A stretch of 64,000 nucleotides of DNA from an uncultured Prevotellaceae bacterium (lineage in GTDB: Bacteria; Bacteroidota; Bacteroidia; Bacteroidales; Bacteroidaceae), in assembly GCA_902761605.1 (NCBI GenBank), contig CACWLC010000006.1:1-64000 (forward strand), in the 5' to 3' direction. The notes beneath the pieces were generated by a model. It was not told the DNA's origin and did not search any database. It saw only the letters and a list, made by a program, of their open reading frames with translations. The translations under genes were made by a program, and so were the position numbers. This document shows, piece after piece, positions 8,702-15,726 of the stretch (its first letter is position 1; the number at the start of each line of letters is the position of its first letter).

Positions 8702-8717
8702 TACCAATAATATGGTA
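8702..8717. promoter_or_regulatory. candidate operator TACCA-N6-TGGTA between divergent sulfur promoters
   Basis: TACCA (8702-8706), six bases ATAATA, and TGGTA (8713-8717) form a perfect inverted repeat. It is 23 bp from the -33 TTG of the leftward promoter and also 23 bp from that of the rightward promoter. The same element with the same 23-bp distance is at 11067-11082. The position just upstream of -33 suggests an activator. A second short inverted repeat, ATGGTA-N7-TACCAT, overlaps it on the right. Confidence 0.6.
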
Positions 8718-8740
8718 TGCTATTTACCATCCGTATGGGA

Positions 8741-8771
8741 TTGTGACATTTTCCAAAAGGCAGTAATTTTG
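8741..8771 (+). promoter_or_regulatory. promoter of the rightward sulfur operon
   Basis: TTG (8741-8743), 20 bp, TAATTTTG (8764-8771), then CAGCGTGAAA, an initial transcribed sequence also seen at other promoters in this window. Confidence 0.72.
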
Positions 8772-8808
8772 CAGCGTGAAATTGATTCATTTTTAAACCG
8801 ACAAAATT

Positions 8809-9021
8809 ATGGCAAAGATTTATGTAAATGGAGACGCGCAGGAAGTGAGCCTGCCGCTCAACGTGAGTGAACTGATTCAGCAGAATAACGTAGTACAACC
8901 GGATATGGTGAGTGTGCAGGTGAACGAGGAGTTTGCTGAGCGCGAGGACTGGGAAACAATCCAACTGAAAGAGGGCGATAAAGTTGATTTCTTATACTTC
9001 ATGGGAGGAGGAGCGTTATGA
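8809..9021 (+). CDS. ThiS/MoaD-like sulfur carrier (HcyS-like) with C-terminal GGGAL
   Basis: A 70-residue beta-grasp protein of the ThiS/MoaD/CysO group (MAKIYVNGDAQEVSL at the start, EGDKVDFLYFMGGGAL at the end). ThiS and MoaD end in a free GG that an E1 enzyme adenylates and converts to a thiocarboxylate. Here two residues (A69-L70) follow a GGG, so the tail must be trimmed before activation. The JAMM protease encoded two genes downstream is the obvious candidate, as in Wolinella HcyS/HcyD. Its stop overlaps the E1 start (ATGA). Thiamine synthesis genes are absent here, while metY is across the promoter, so homocysteine formation is the likely use; cysteine formation is an alternative. Confidence 0.85.
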   Translation: MAKIYVNGDAQEVSLPLNVSELIQQNNVVQPDMVSVQVNEEFAEREDWETIQLKEGDKVDFLYFMGGGAL

Positions 9022-9827
9022 TAGATTTTACTGAAGAACAGATACAGCGATACTCGCGACATATCCTCTTGCAGGATGTGGGTGTCGAGGGACAAGAGAA
9101 GATAATGAACGCACGCGTGCTCGTGGTGGGTGCCGGCGGCCTGGGGGCACCCGTGAGTCTCTATCTGGCGGCAGCTGGTATCGGACGCATCGGTATCGTG
9201 GATGCGGATGTGGTAGATCTGAGCAATCTGCAGCGCCAGGTGATTCACTTCACCAAGGATGTTGGCGTACCCAAGGTGAAGAGCGCCGAGGAGAAGATCA
9301 AGGCCATCAACCCTGATGTGCAGGTAGATACCTATTATGAGTTCCTCGACTCAAGTAACGCGCTGGATATTATCAAGGAATACGACTTCGTGGTGGACGG
9401 TACCGACAACTTCCCCGTGAAGTTCCTCATCAACGATGCGTGTGTGATGGCAGGCAAGCCATTCTCGCATGGCGGCATCCTGCGCTTCAACGGACAGACC
9501 TTTACACATTTGCCTGGTACGGCCTGTTATCGTTGTTTCTTTAAGGAGCCGCCTCCAGTAGGAGCTGTGCCGACGTGTTCGCAAGCGGGTGTATTGGGTG
9601 CTATTGCTGGTATGTTGGGTACCATCCAGGCTGCCGAGACGCTGAAATACTTTACAGGTATCGGCGAGTTGCTGACGAATCGTCTTTTGACATTCGATGC
9701 CAAGACCATGCAGTTCCGCACCATCAACGTGAAGCAGCGTCCTTCGTGCGCCATCTGCGGTGAACATCCGACCATCGATCACCTCATTGACTATGAACAG
9801 GCTGCGTGCGATTTGAAGAATCATTGA
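9018..9827 (+). CDS. ThiF/MoeB-like E1 adenylyltransferase (HcyF-like)
   Basis: A 269-residue E1-like enzyme. It shows RYSRHILLQDVGVEGQ with the conserved Arg, the nucleotide-binding GAGGLG (38-43), DGTDNF (127-132), a zinc site made of CYRC (170-173) and CAIC (244-247), and C187 in PTCSQAGVLG. These enzymes adenylate the C-terminal glycine of a beta-grasp carrier so that it can be thiocarboxylated. The gene overlaps the carrier by four bases and precedes the JAMM protease by 26 bp. MoeB or ThiF proper are less likely because no molybdopterin or thiamine genes accompany it. Confidence 0.9.
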   Translation: MIDFTEEQIQRYSRHILLQDVGVEGQEKIMNARVLVVGAGGLGAPVSLYLAAAGIGRIGIVDADVVDLSNLQRQVIHFTKDVGVPKVKSAEEKIKAINPDVQVDTYYEFLDSSNALDIIKEYDFVVDGTDNFPVKFLINDACVMAGKPFSHGGILRFNGQTFTHLPGTACYRCFFKEPPPVGAVPTCSQAGVLGAIAGMLGTIQAAETLKYFTGIGELLTNRLLTFDAKTMQFRTINVKQRPSCAICGEHPTIDHLIDYEQAACDLKNH

Positions 9828-9853
9828 ACATTGACGATTGACCATTGAACATT

Positions 9854-10243
9854 ATGAAGATTCCACAGAACATCATAGAAGAACTGATAGCGCAGGCTCG
9901 GAAGGACGCACCCGACGAATCGTGCGGCTATCTGCTCGGGACAGGCGACGAGGTCGCCGAAAACTACTGGATGGAGAATATCGACCACTCGTCGGAGCAT
10001 TTCTCTTTTGCGCCGAAGGACCAGTTTGCAGCCCTGAAATATGCGCGCAGCAAGAACTTAAAAATTCTCGCCAACTGGCATTCGCACCCGGCATCCCCCT
10101 CGCGCCCTTCACAAGAAGATTTGCGTCTGGCCAACGACCCCACCATCCGCTATGCCATCCTCTCGTTGCTTGACGAAGAACCGAAATTAAACTCGTTTAA
10201 AATTCTGAACGGTGAGGTGGTGGATAAGGAAGTACACCTTTAA
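9854..10243 (+). CDS. JAMM/MPN+ metalloprotease (Mec+/HcyD-like)
   Basis: A 129-residue JAMM-domain peptidase with all zinc-site residues: E22 in DESCGYLLG, H76 and H78 in NWHSHP, S86, and D89, ten residues after H78. Prokaryotic members trim or release beta-grasp proteins (Mec+ acts on CysO-cysteine; HcyD exposes the GG of HcyS). The ATG at 9854 is preferred to the in-frame TTG at 9845. It ends the rightward operon and its natural substrate is probably the GGGAL tail of the carrier at 8809. Immediately after the stop is a GGTAAAA/TTTTACC inverted repeat (10246-10275), a weak terminator candidate. Confidence 0.88.
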   Translation: MKIPQNIIEELIAQARKDAPDESCGYLLGTGDEVAENYWMENIDHSSEHFSFAPKDQFAALKYARSKNLKILANWHSHPASPSRPSQEDLRLANDPTIRYAILSLLDEEPKLNSFKILNGEVVDKEVHL

Positions 10244-10382
10244 AAGGTAAAAGAAAAAAATAAACCGGTTTTACCCGCGATGCGTCCGCCAGAACTATTG
10301 TCGGTTTAAAGTTTCTGTCTGTGGCGCATCGCTTTTCGCTCGAAAATGAGTAATTTTGCAGCCGAATTAGAAAGCAGAGATT

Positions 10383-10628
10383 ATGAACTTCGTATTTATA
10401 TCACCACATTTCCCGCATACCTACTGGAACTTCTGCCAGCGGCTGAAGCAGAACGGTGAGGCGTTGTTGGACTATGCTAAAAGTCACGGCGTAAAGCGCA
10501 TATTCCTTGAAGGGAACACCCGTCTGGAGGCATCCATCGCTCTCTACCGCAAACTGGGATTCAGGGAGATTCCACTTGAAGGTAATGCCTACGAACGGTG
10601 TGACATTCTGATGGAAATTAAATTATAG
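10383..10628 (+). pseudogene. chimeric ORF: ATP-grasp N-terminus joined to GNAT C-terminus
   Basis: An 81-codon ORF. Residues 1-25 (MNFVFISPHFPHTYWNFCQR...NG) are the start of a Bacteroidetes ATP-grasp protein; from about residue 26 the sequence (ALLDYAKSHGVKRIFLEGNT, then ALYRKLGFREI) is the last half of a GNAT acetyltransferase. The acetyl-CoA-binding R/Q-x-x-G-x-G/A motif and the whole ATP-grasp fold are missing, so neither activity is expected. The simplest origin is an in-frame deletion that fused two neighbouring genes. A TAATTTTG box (10351-10358) lies upstream, so it may still be transcribed. Confidence 0.75.
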
Positions 10629-10681
10629 TATGTAAGGTCACCTCAATGCTTTTGAACAAACATTTATTTTTATAACTAACA

Positions 10682-11059
10682 ATGAAAGTAATCAGTACAA
10701 AAAAGGCACCTGCTGCCATTGGGCCTTATAGTCAGGCCATCCAAGTTGGAAATCTCGTCTATACATCCGGTCAGATACCTATTGATCCTGCCACAGGTGT
10801 ATTCGTAGAGGGCGGCATCAAAGAACAAACGCGTCAGTCGCTGACCAATGTGAAAGCCATTTTGGAAGAGGCAGGTCTCAGCATGGACAACGTTGTAAAG
10901 ACCACCGTGTTTATGGCTGACATGAACGACTTTGCCGACATGAACGCAGTTTATTCCGACTTTTTCTCAGAGCCTTATCCTGCCCGTTCTGCTGTGGCTG
11001 TCAAGACTTTGCCGAAGGGCGCCTTGGTAGAAATCGAGGTGGTCGCTGCGATTGTGTAG
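10682..11059 (+). CDS. ridA: RidA-family enamine/imine deaminase
   Basis: A 125-residue protein of full RidA length with [21 protein letters not shown]102 in [12 protein letters not shown] and an acidic residue in LVEIEVVA that complete the active site. RidA hydrolyses reactive 2-aminoacrylate and related imines formed by PLP enzymes, including those acting on cysteine and serine. Its place between the sulfur operons and the Cys/Met leader fits protection against products of sulfur-amino-acid enzymes. Cytoplasmic, probably a trimer as in the family. Confidence 0.93.
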   Translation: MKVISTKKAPAAIGPYSQAIQVGNLVYTSGQIPIDPATGVFVEGGIKEQTRQSLTNVKAILEEAGLSMDNVVKTTVFMADMNDFADMNAVYSDFFSEPYPARSAVAVKTLPKGALVEIEVVAAIV

Positions 11060-11066
11060 ATATCTA

Positions 11067-11082
11067 TACCAAATTTGTGGTA
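11067..11082 (+). promoter_or_regulatory. candidate operator TACCA-N6-TGGTA, second copy
   Basis: TACCA-AATTTG-TGGTA, extended to seven-base arms (TATACCA/TGGTATA, 11065-11084). It ends 23 bp before the TTG of the promoter at 11106, exactly the geometry seen at both promoters around 8.7 kb. Confidence 0.6.
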
Positions 11083-11100
11083 TATAATATGCCGTAAAAT

Positions 11101-11136
11101 GGCGATTGCTAGTATGTGGAAATCGCCGTACCTTTG
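11101..11136 (+). promoter_or_regulatory. promoter with embedded inverted repeat, upstream of the Cys/Met leader ORF
   Basis: TTG (11106-11108), 20 bp, TACCTTTG (11129-11136), followed by CAGCGTGAAA. A perfect inverted repeat GGCGATT (11101-11107) / AATCGCC (11121-11127) covers the -33 element and abuts the -7 box, where a repressor could block polymerase. Confidence 0.65.
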
Positions 11137-11178
11137 CAGCGTGAAATAGAAGTTTATAGGTATCATCATTAAAAAAGT

Positions 11179-11370
11179 ATGAAAACAATGAAACGAATGT
11201 GTAATATGCGAATGCGCGAATATTGTTGCTGCCCTATGATGATGGCAAAGACAATGAAAGGGAGTGTATATATAATAGGTATTAAGAAAACAAAAACGAA
11301 ACAATATGAAGAAGTTAGCATTAGCAATAGCAGTATTATTGAGTATCAACATCAGCCATATTTGGGCTGA
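11179..11370 (+). CDS. Cys/Met-rich leader peptide candidate
   Basis: A 63-codon ORF, the first after the promoter at 11106-11136. The opening is packed with sulfur amino acids: Met at 1, 4, 7, 10 and 12, Cys at 8, then REYCCCPMMMAK with three consecutive Cys codons (TGT TGC TGC) and three consecutive Met codons. The rest is ordinary and overlaps the start of the next gene (11306) in another frame. Runs of the regulated amino acid are the hallmark of leader peptides that sense charged tRNA by ribosome stalling. I do not see a classic terminator/antiterminator, so coupling to initiation at 11306 may be the mechanism. It could be a metal-binding micropeptide instead. Confidence 0.6.
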   Translation: MKTMKRMCNMRMREYCCCPMMMAKTMKGSVYIIGIKKTKTKQYEEVSISNSSIIEYQHQPYLG

Positions 11371-11842
11371 GGGTAATTCTACCAACTCGAGCAGCGTGCG
11401 TTATGTAAAAGCGCCGCGTTTTGCCCGTCCGTTGATAGAGAAGTGGATAACCGAATATGAGAAAACACAGCCTGGCGTGGAGTTCCGGATCGCCCAAGGC
11501 AATCAGAATCAAGGTAACATCGATTTGAAGAGTCGTCATATTAAGGATAACCTGACCATTATTGGCATCGATTTGAAGAAGAATCTCGAAAAGAACTTCT
11601 CTGATAAGGCTACACTTGACGAGCTGATTCTCGCTCTTGAGAATAGTAAGGTGTCGGAGGTAGCTGTTGAGAAAATCGGTGTGAGCTATAACGAGGCCGA
11701 TGATGCCATCAACCAGTTCCTTAACTGGGTGCTTACCGCTGGCACAAAATATAATCACGAATACGGATTGTTGAACCTGGATAACAAACTGGCACAGGTA
11801 CAGATTGAGAAGGTAAAGACAGAGTTTACCGCTCAGAAATAA
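11306..11842 (+). CDS. secreted PBP-like protein (PstS-like superfamily), short
   Basis: A 178-residue protein with a signal peptide (MKKLALAIAVLLSINISHIWA). RYVKAPRFARPLIEKWITEY followed by EFRIAQG resembles the start of PstS-like periplasmic binding proteins of Bacteroidetes, which are usually about 270-300 residues. Only the first lobe is clear. The gene overlaps the Cys/Met leader ORF and shares its promoter, so it is probably controlled by sulfur amino acid status. The ligand is unknown; sulfate or another oxyanion is a guess from context. Confidence 0.6.
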   Translation: MKKLALAIAVLLSINISHIWAEGNSTNSSSVRYVKAPRFARPLIEKWITEYEKTQPGVEFRIAQGNQNQGNIDLKSRHIKDNLTIIGIDLKKNLEKNFSDKATLDELILALENSKVSEVAVEKIGVSYNEADDAINQFLNWVLTAGTKYNHEYGLLNLDNKLAQVQIEKVKTEFTAQK

Positions 11843-11876
11843 GTTTATAAGGTTAGTATAAAGAAAGGAAATTCTC

Positions 11877-11922
11877 GCATGGTTCGGGCGGTCTGAGAAA
11901 ACCGCCCCTACCTAAACCATGC
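11877..11922 (+). other. two-tier hairpin between genes
   Basis: Outer arms GCATGGTT (11877-11884) and AACCATGC (11915-11922), inner arms GGGCGGT (11886-11892) and ACCGCCC (11901-11907), all perfect. No U-run follows, so it is a structured spacer, RNA processing site or weak terminator rather than a classic terminator. Confidence 0.6.
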
Positions 11923-11943
11923 TCGCAAAAACTAAAAAGGATT

Positions 11944-13500
11944 ATGAAAAAGAGAAAAATCCATTTATCCTTGTTACTTGTTTTTTTCGTTGGACAGGTA
12001 TTTGCACAAGAAGAGATTAATCCTGACGAGGCTATAACAACTCAGCATCAGGCAACGTTTAATGGGCAGAATATATCATATTCGGCCACTATTGGTCATC
12101 AGCCAGTTTGGGATAAGGATGGTAACATCATTGCTGGTCTCAATTATACCTATTATGAAAAGAATGGTGTAAAGGACAAGGCACACCGTCCTCTTCTTAT
12201 CTCATTCAATGGCGGACCTGGTTCTGGTTCTCTATGGATGGAAATAGGGTATACAGGTCCGGTTTTGCTTAATTTGGATGCGGAGGGGCAGGTCATTCAG
12301 CCGTATGGTATTCACGATAATCCTTACTCTGTACTTGATGTCGCTGATATTGTTTACATCTGCCCAGTTAACACGGGCTTCTCGCGAGTTGTCAAGAATA
12401 AAGAGAAAAAAGAGAATTCTGAGCCAGCGTCGCAAGGTGCAAGCCGAGGTGCAAATCGTGGTCGACAGGATGTATCGTCAGGAAAAGCTTCGCCATTCTT
12501 TGGAGTAAACGAAGATATTGACTATATCAGTGATTGGATTAAAAACTTTATCAACCGTCAGAATCGATGGGAGTCGCCCAAGTTCATTATAGGCGAAAGT
12601 TATGGTACGACACGTGCTTCTGGTCTTGTATATAACTTACAAGAGAAGCATTGGATTTACGTTAATGGCGTCATATTGCTTTCACCTACAGAGTTAGGTG
12701 TAGATGCCCGTAGTTTAAACCGCAAGGCACTTACCTTGCCTTATATGGCAGCCACGTCATGGTATCACAAAGCATTGAATGCCAGCTTGCAGAATAAGGA
12801 TTTGGACGAGATACTACCAGAGGTTGAAAAGTTCACCGTCGAAGAATATCTTCCAGCCTTAGCCTGGGGCGGCTCTTTGCCAGAAGCCCGTCGTAAGGAA
12901 ATCGCAAAAAAAGTATCTTATTATTCTGGTATAAGAGAACAAGAGGTCCTGCGACATAATTTGGTTATTGAGACCCGTTATTATTGGAAAGAGCTGCTTC
13001 GTGACAGAGATCTGCATATTGGCCGTCTCGACTCACGCTATACAGGTCGTGATATTCAGACAGCAGGAGAACGACCCGATTATAGTGCAGAGTTCTCTAC
13101 TTGGAATCGTGCCTTCTCAACAGCATACAATTGGTATGTGCGTAACCAACTAAACTACAAGACTGATGTGGAGTATCTGATTTTTGGTAATGTTCATCCG
13201 TGGAATCGAAACAACGACCATACAGGTGAGGATCTTGGAAAGGCACTCTCTCAGAATCCTGATCTCAAAGTACTGGTTCAGTCTGGTTATTATGATGGCG
13301 GATGCGATTACTTTAATGCGAAGTATAACTTCTGGCAAATAGATCGTGGTGGAAAATTCCAGGACCGTATCATATTTAAAGGATATCGTTGTGGACATAT
13401 GATCTATGTACGTCAACAAGACTTAAAACAGGGGAATGAGGATATCCGCCAGTTTATCTTGAGTCAAATCCCTAAAGACGGACAGGCTATTAGTTATTGA
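11944..13500 (+). CDS. serine carboxypeptidase-like peptidase, family S10, secreted
   Basis: A 518-residue exported protein (signal peptide about 1-21, ending VFAQ). S10 motifs: SFNGGPGSGSLWME, PVNTGFSRVVK, S219 in IIGESYGTTR, an Asp in QSGYYDGGCDYFNAK and a His in GYRCGHMIYVRQ, giving the Ser-Asp-His triad in order. These enzymes release C-terminal residues at acid pH. A Ser/Gly/Arg-rich insertion lies near residues 150-185. It is followed closely by an M20 peptidase, suggesting a peptide-scavenging pair in the periplasm or outside the cell. Confidence 0.9.
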   Translation: MKKRKIHLSLLLVFFVGQVFAQEEINPDEAITTQHQATFNGQNISYSATIGHQPVWDKDGNIIAGLNYTYYEKNGVKDKAHRPLLISFNGGPGSGSLWMEIGYTGPVLLNLDAEGQVIQPYGIHDNPYSVLDVADIVYICPVNTGFSRVVKNKEKKENSEPASQGASRGANRGRQDVSSGKASPFFGVNEDIDYISDWIKNFINRQNRWESPKFIIGESYGTTRASGLVYNLQEKHWIYVNGVILLSPTELGVDARSLNRKALTLPYMAATSWYHKALNASLQNKDLDEILPEVEKFTVEEYLPALAWGGSLPEARRKEIAKKVSYYSGIREQEVLRHNLVIETRYYWKELLRDRDLHIGRLDSRYTGRDIQTAGERPDYSAEFSTWNRAFSTAYNWYVRNQLNYKTDVEYLIFGNVHPWNRNNDHTGEDLGKALSQNPDLKVLVQSGYYDGGCDYFNAKYNFWQIDRGGKFQDRIIFKGYRCGHMIYVRQQDLKQGNEDIRQFILSQIPKDGQAISY

Positions 13501-13559
13501 ATCCCATACATTAGGTATAGTAAATGCAGATTCGTATTATAAATAGAAAAGATAGAAAG

Positions 13560-15023
13560 ATGAGAAAGATTGTTGGATTATTACTGTTGGCCGGACTGGT
13601 AGTCGGCAGCAGTGCTGAAGCAAAGAAGAACGAGAAGAAAAGTTCGAAGGCAAAAGTTGCCATTGATTATCTGAATAGCAATTTCAATACCTACGATAAA
13701 CTGCAGAAAACCATCTGGGCTAATCCGGAATTGGGATTTCTCGAAACTAATAGTAGCGGTCTATTGAAGCAGCATCTACGTGAGAACGGTTTTACTATCG
13801 AGGAAGGTGTTGGTGGCATGCCTACAGCCTTTGTAGCCACCTATGGTAGCGGTCAGCCCGTAATAGGATTTCTGGCTGAGTTCGATGCATTACCAGGTCT
13901 TTCTCAGGACACCGTTCCTTATCGCAAGCCAATCAAGGAGAATGCACCTGGTCAGGGTTGTGGCCACAATACATTCGGTGTAGCCTCTTCTGCAGCAGCT
14001 GTGTCGCTGAGCAAATGGCTTGCCGCCAACAAGCAGAGCGGCACCATTAAAGTCTACGGATCTCCTGCCGAAGAAGGTGGTGCAGGTAAGGTCTACCTTG
14101 TTCGTGAGGGTTTATTCAAAGATGTTGATGTAGTACTCGACTGGCATCCGTCAAGTGTAAATGCCGTTACTACCAATGGTGGCACTGCTATGGTGATGGT
14201 CGATTACAAGTTCTATGGCAAGCCAGCCCATGCAGCAGGCAATCCTTGGAAAGGACGTTCGGCTCTTGATGCTGTCGAGGCTCTCGACTATATGGTGAAT
14301 CTGCTGCGCGAGCATGTGCCCACATCATCACGCATCCACTATGTCATACCCGATGGTGGTTTTGCCCCCAATGTCGTACCAGAATACGCCCGTGTATCTT
14401 ACTATATCCGTAGTCCCAAGCGCGATATCCTTAATACCCTGACCGAGTGGATTGACTCTGCCGCTGTAGGTGCAGCCAAAGGAACGCAGACACGCTTGGA
14501 GAAAGAAATAGTAGCAGGTACTTACGAGCGCCTGCACAACAAAACACTTTCTAAGGTAATCCAGAAGAATCTAGAGTCGGTAGGTGGTGTTATCTACGAT
14601 GCTCGTGAGCGCAAGTTTGCTCAAGAGTTAATCCGTGCTACAGGTAGTCCCGACTCCATCATCAACCAGGCTGCAAAGGTTTTGCCTCTGGTAGAATTCC
14701 CTGAGGAAGGTAGTGGCGGCAGTAGCGATGTAGGCGATGTATCGTGGGTGGTTCCTCTGGCCAGTTTTGGTGCAGCCACCTTCGTTCCCGGCAGTCCAGG
14801 CCATAGTTGGCAGAATGTTGCTGCTGATGGTACCACCATTGGAACGAAAGGCCTTCTGAATGCTAGCCGTGTGTTTGCCCTCACCGCTGTCGACTTGTTT
14901 ACCGATGCCAAACTGCTTCAGGCTGTAAAGGATGAGTTCAAACAAGTTGTAGGCTCCGACTTTAAATATGTTCCACTACTGGGTGACAGAAAACCTGCAC
15001 TCGACTATCGTGTATCGAAATAA
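13560..15023 (+). CDS. M20-family peptidase/amidohydrolase (AbgB-like), secreted
   Basis: A 487-residue protein starting at ATG 13560 (MRKIVGLLLLAGLVVGSSAEA, signal peptide); the in-frame start at 13524 would mask the signal. Metal and catalytic residues appear in FLAEFDALPGLSQ, QGCGHNTFGVAS, SPAEEGGAGK, LDWHPSS and SPGHSWQN, the pattern of AbgB/carboxypeptidase-type M20 dimetal hydrolases. They cleave aminoacyl or p-aminobenzoyl-glutamate type amide bonds. It probably works after the S10 peptidase encoded 60 bp upstream. Confidence 0.9.
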   Translation: MRKIVGLLLLAGLVVGSSAEAKKNEKKSSKAKVAIDYLNSNFNTYDKLQKTIWANPELGFLETNSSGLLKQHLRENGFTIEEGVGGMPTAFVATYGSGQPVIGFLAEFDALPGLSQDTVPYRKPIKENAPGQGCGHNTFGVASSAAAVSLSKWLAANKQSGTIKVYGSPAEEGGAGKVYLVREGLFKDVDVVLDWHPSSVNAVTTNGGTAMVMVDYKFYGKPAHAAGNPWKGRSALDAVEALDYMVNLLREHVPTSSRIHYVIPDGGFAPNVVPEYARVSYYIRSPKRDILNTLTEWIDSAAVGAAKGTQTRLEKEIVAGTYERLHNKTLSKVIQKNLESVGGVIYDARERKFAQELIRATGSPDSIINQAAKVLPLVEFPEEGSGGSSDVGDVSWVVPLASFGAATFVPGSPGHSWQNVAADGTTIGTKGLLNASRVFALTAVDLFTDAKLLQAVKDEFKQVVGSDFKYVPLLGDRKPALDYRVSK

Positions 15024-15035
15024 GAATAATCATTG

Positions 15036-15479
15036 ATGAAACATTTAACCATTACTTGTTTGTTGGTAAGTGCGGCACTCTTAGGGGGTGCCGCACATTC
15101 AAATGCCTGTACGAGTCATCAATCTGGCCCGACTCATCAATCGCTCAGGTACCGGTATTATTCAGCAGATAGAGCCAATAGAAACAGAGATATTCTATCG
15201 TTCAAGAGCAATCCGCCAGAGTAACACTCCCAATAAGGACATCTCAGAGTTCTATCGCTGGGTAGAGCAGTATGTGAGGGAGCAATACAGTCAGAGATTT
15301 AGTATTACTTATCCAAATTGAGGTTTACTTTGTCAATATAGGAACTACATTTAGCCGAAGTGGATCCTTTACCCCTGGTTTACTTCTGTCTCTGGCTATT
15401 TATTTTTTCTTGGTGGCGCAAGCAGATCGTCTATTTCATCGATAAACTGCTGGCACCAGACAGGGATTACGTTATTTAA
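15036..15479 (+). pseudogene. degenerate coding remnants (signal-peptide ORF, second-frame ORF and membrane tail)
   Basis: From ATG 15036 a 62-codon ORF starts with a good signal peptide (MKHLTITCLLVSAALLGGAA) and NACTS, like the start of peptidase C69 precursors, but ends at 15224 without a catalytic fold. An overlapping frame to 15321 reads RWVEQYVREQYSQRF. A third open stretch, 15342-15479, has no start and reads PLPLVYFCLWLFIFSWWRKQ then IVYFIDKLLAPDRDYVI. These look like pieces of two or more lost genes; I cannot assemble one product. Confidence 0.4.
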
Positions 15480-15504
15480 GATAGATATACCCCATTTGAG
15501 TGAT

Positions 15505-15557
15505 GCGAAATGCCGTGCAGATGGTATTTCGCATTTCAGTTTTTCGCCGTACCTTTG
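15505..15557 (+). promoter_or_regulatory. promoter of small gene with overlapping inverted repeat
   Basis: TACCTTTG at 15550-15557 is the -7 box. A near-perfect inverted repeat, GCGAAATGCC (15505-15514) with GGTATTTCGC (15523-15532), covers the expected -33 region at about 15527-15530. Confidence 0.5.
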
Positions 15558-15594
15558 CAGCAGAAACTTTTGCCATTGTGAAATTGTATATTAA

Positions 15595-15726
15595 ATGGGT
15601 AGATCTATGGTAACAAAGGAATCTGATTACGGCCAGCAGTATAAAGAGTATACAACTCAGGCCGCAGGCAATAAAGCCTATATAGTAGGCGCTCAGGTGC
15701 TCGGTGGAGAGCTCTGGTTCAATTAA
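15595..15726 (+). CDS. small protein of 43 residues, unknown function
   Basis: ATG 15595 to TAA 15726 encodes a 43-residue, mainly hydrophilic peptide starting MGRSMVTKESDYGQQYKEYT and ending VLGGELWFN. Codon use resembles neighbouring genes. The ORF stands alone between its own promoter (15550-15557) and a strong terminator (15751-15778), so a discrete transcript of about 215 nt is expected. A TAA directly precedes the ATG. I do not recognise the family. A structured regulatory RNA is the main alternative. Confidence 0.5.
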   Translation: MGRSMVTKESDYGQQYKEYTTQAAGNKAYIVGAQVLGGELWFN

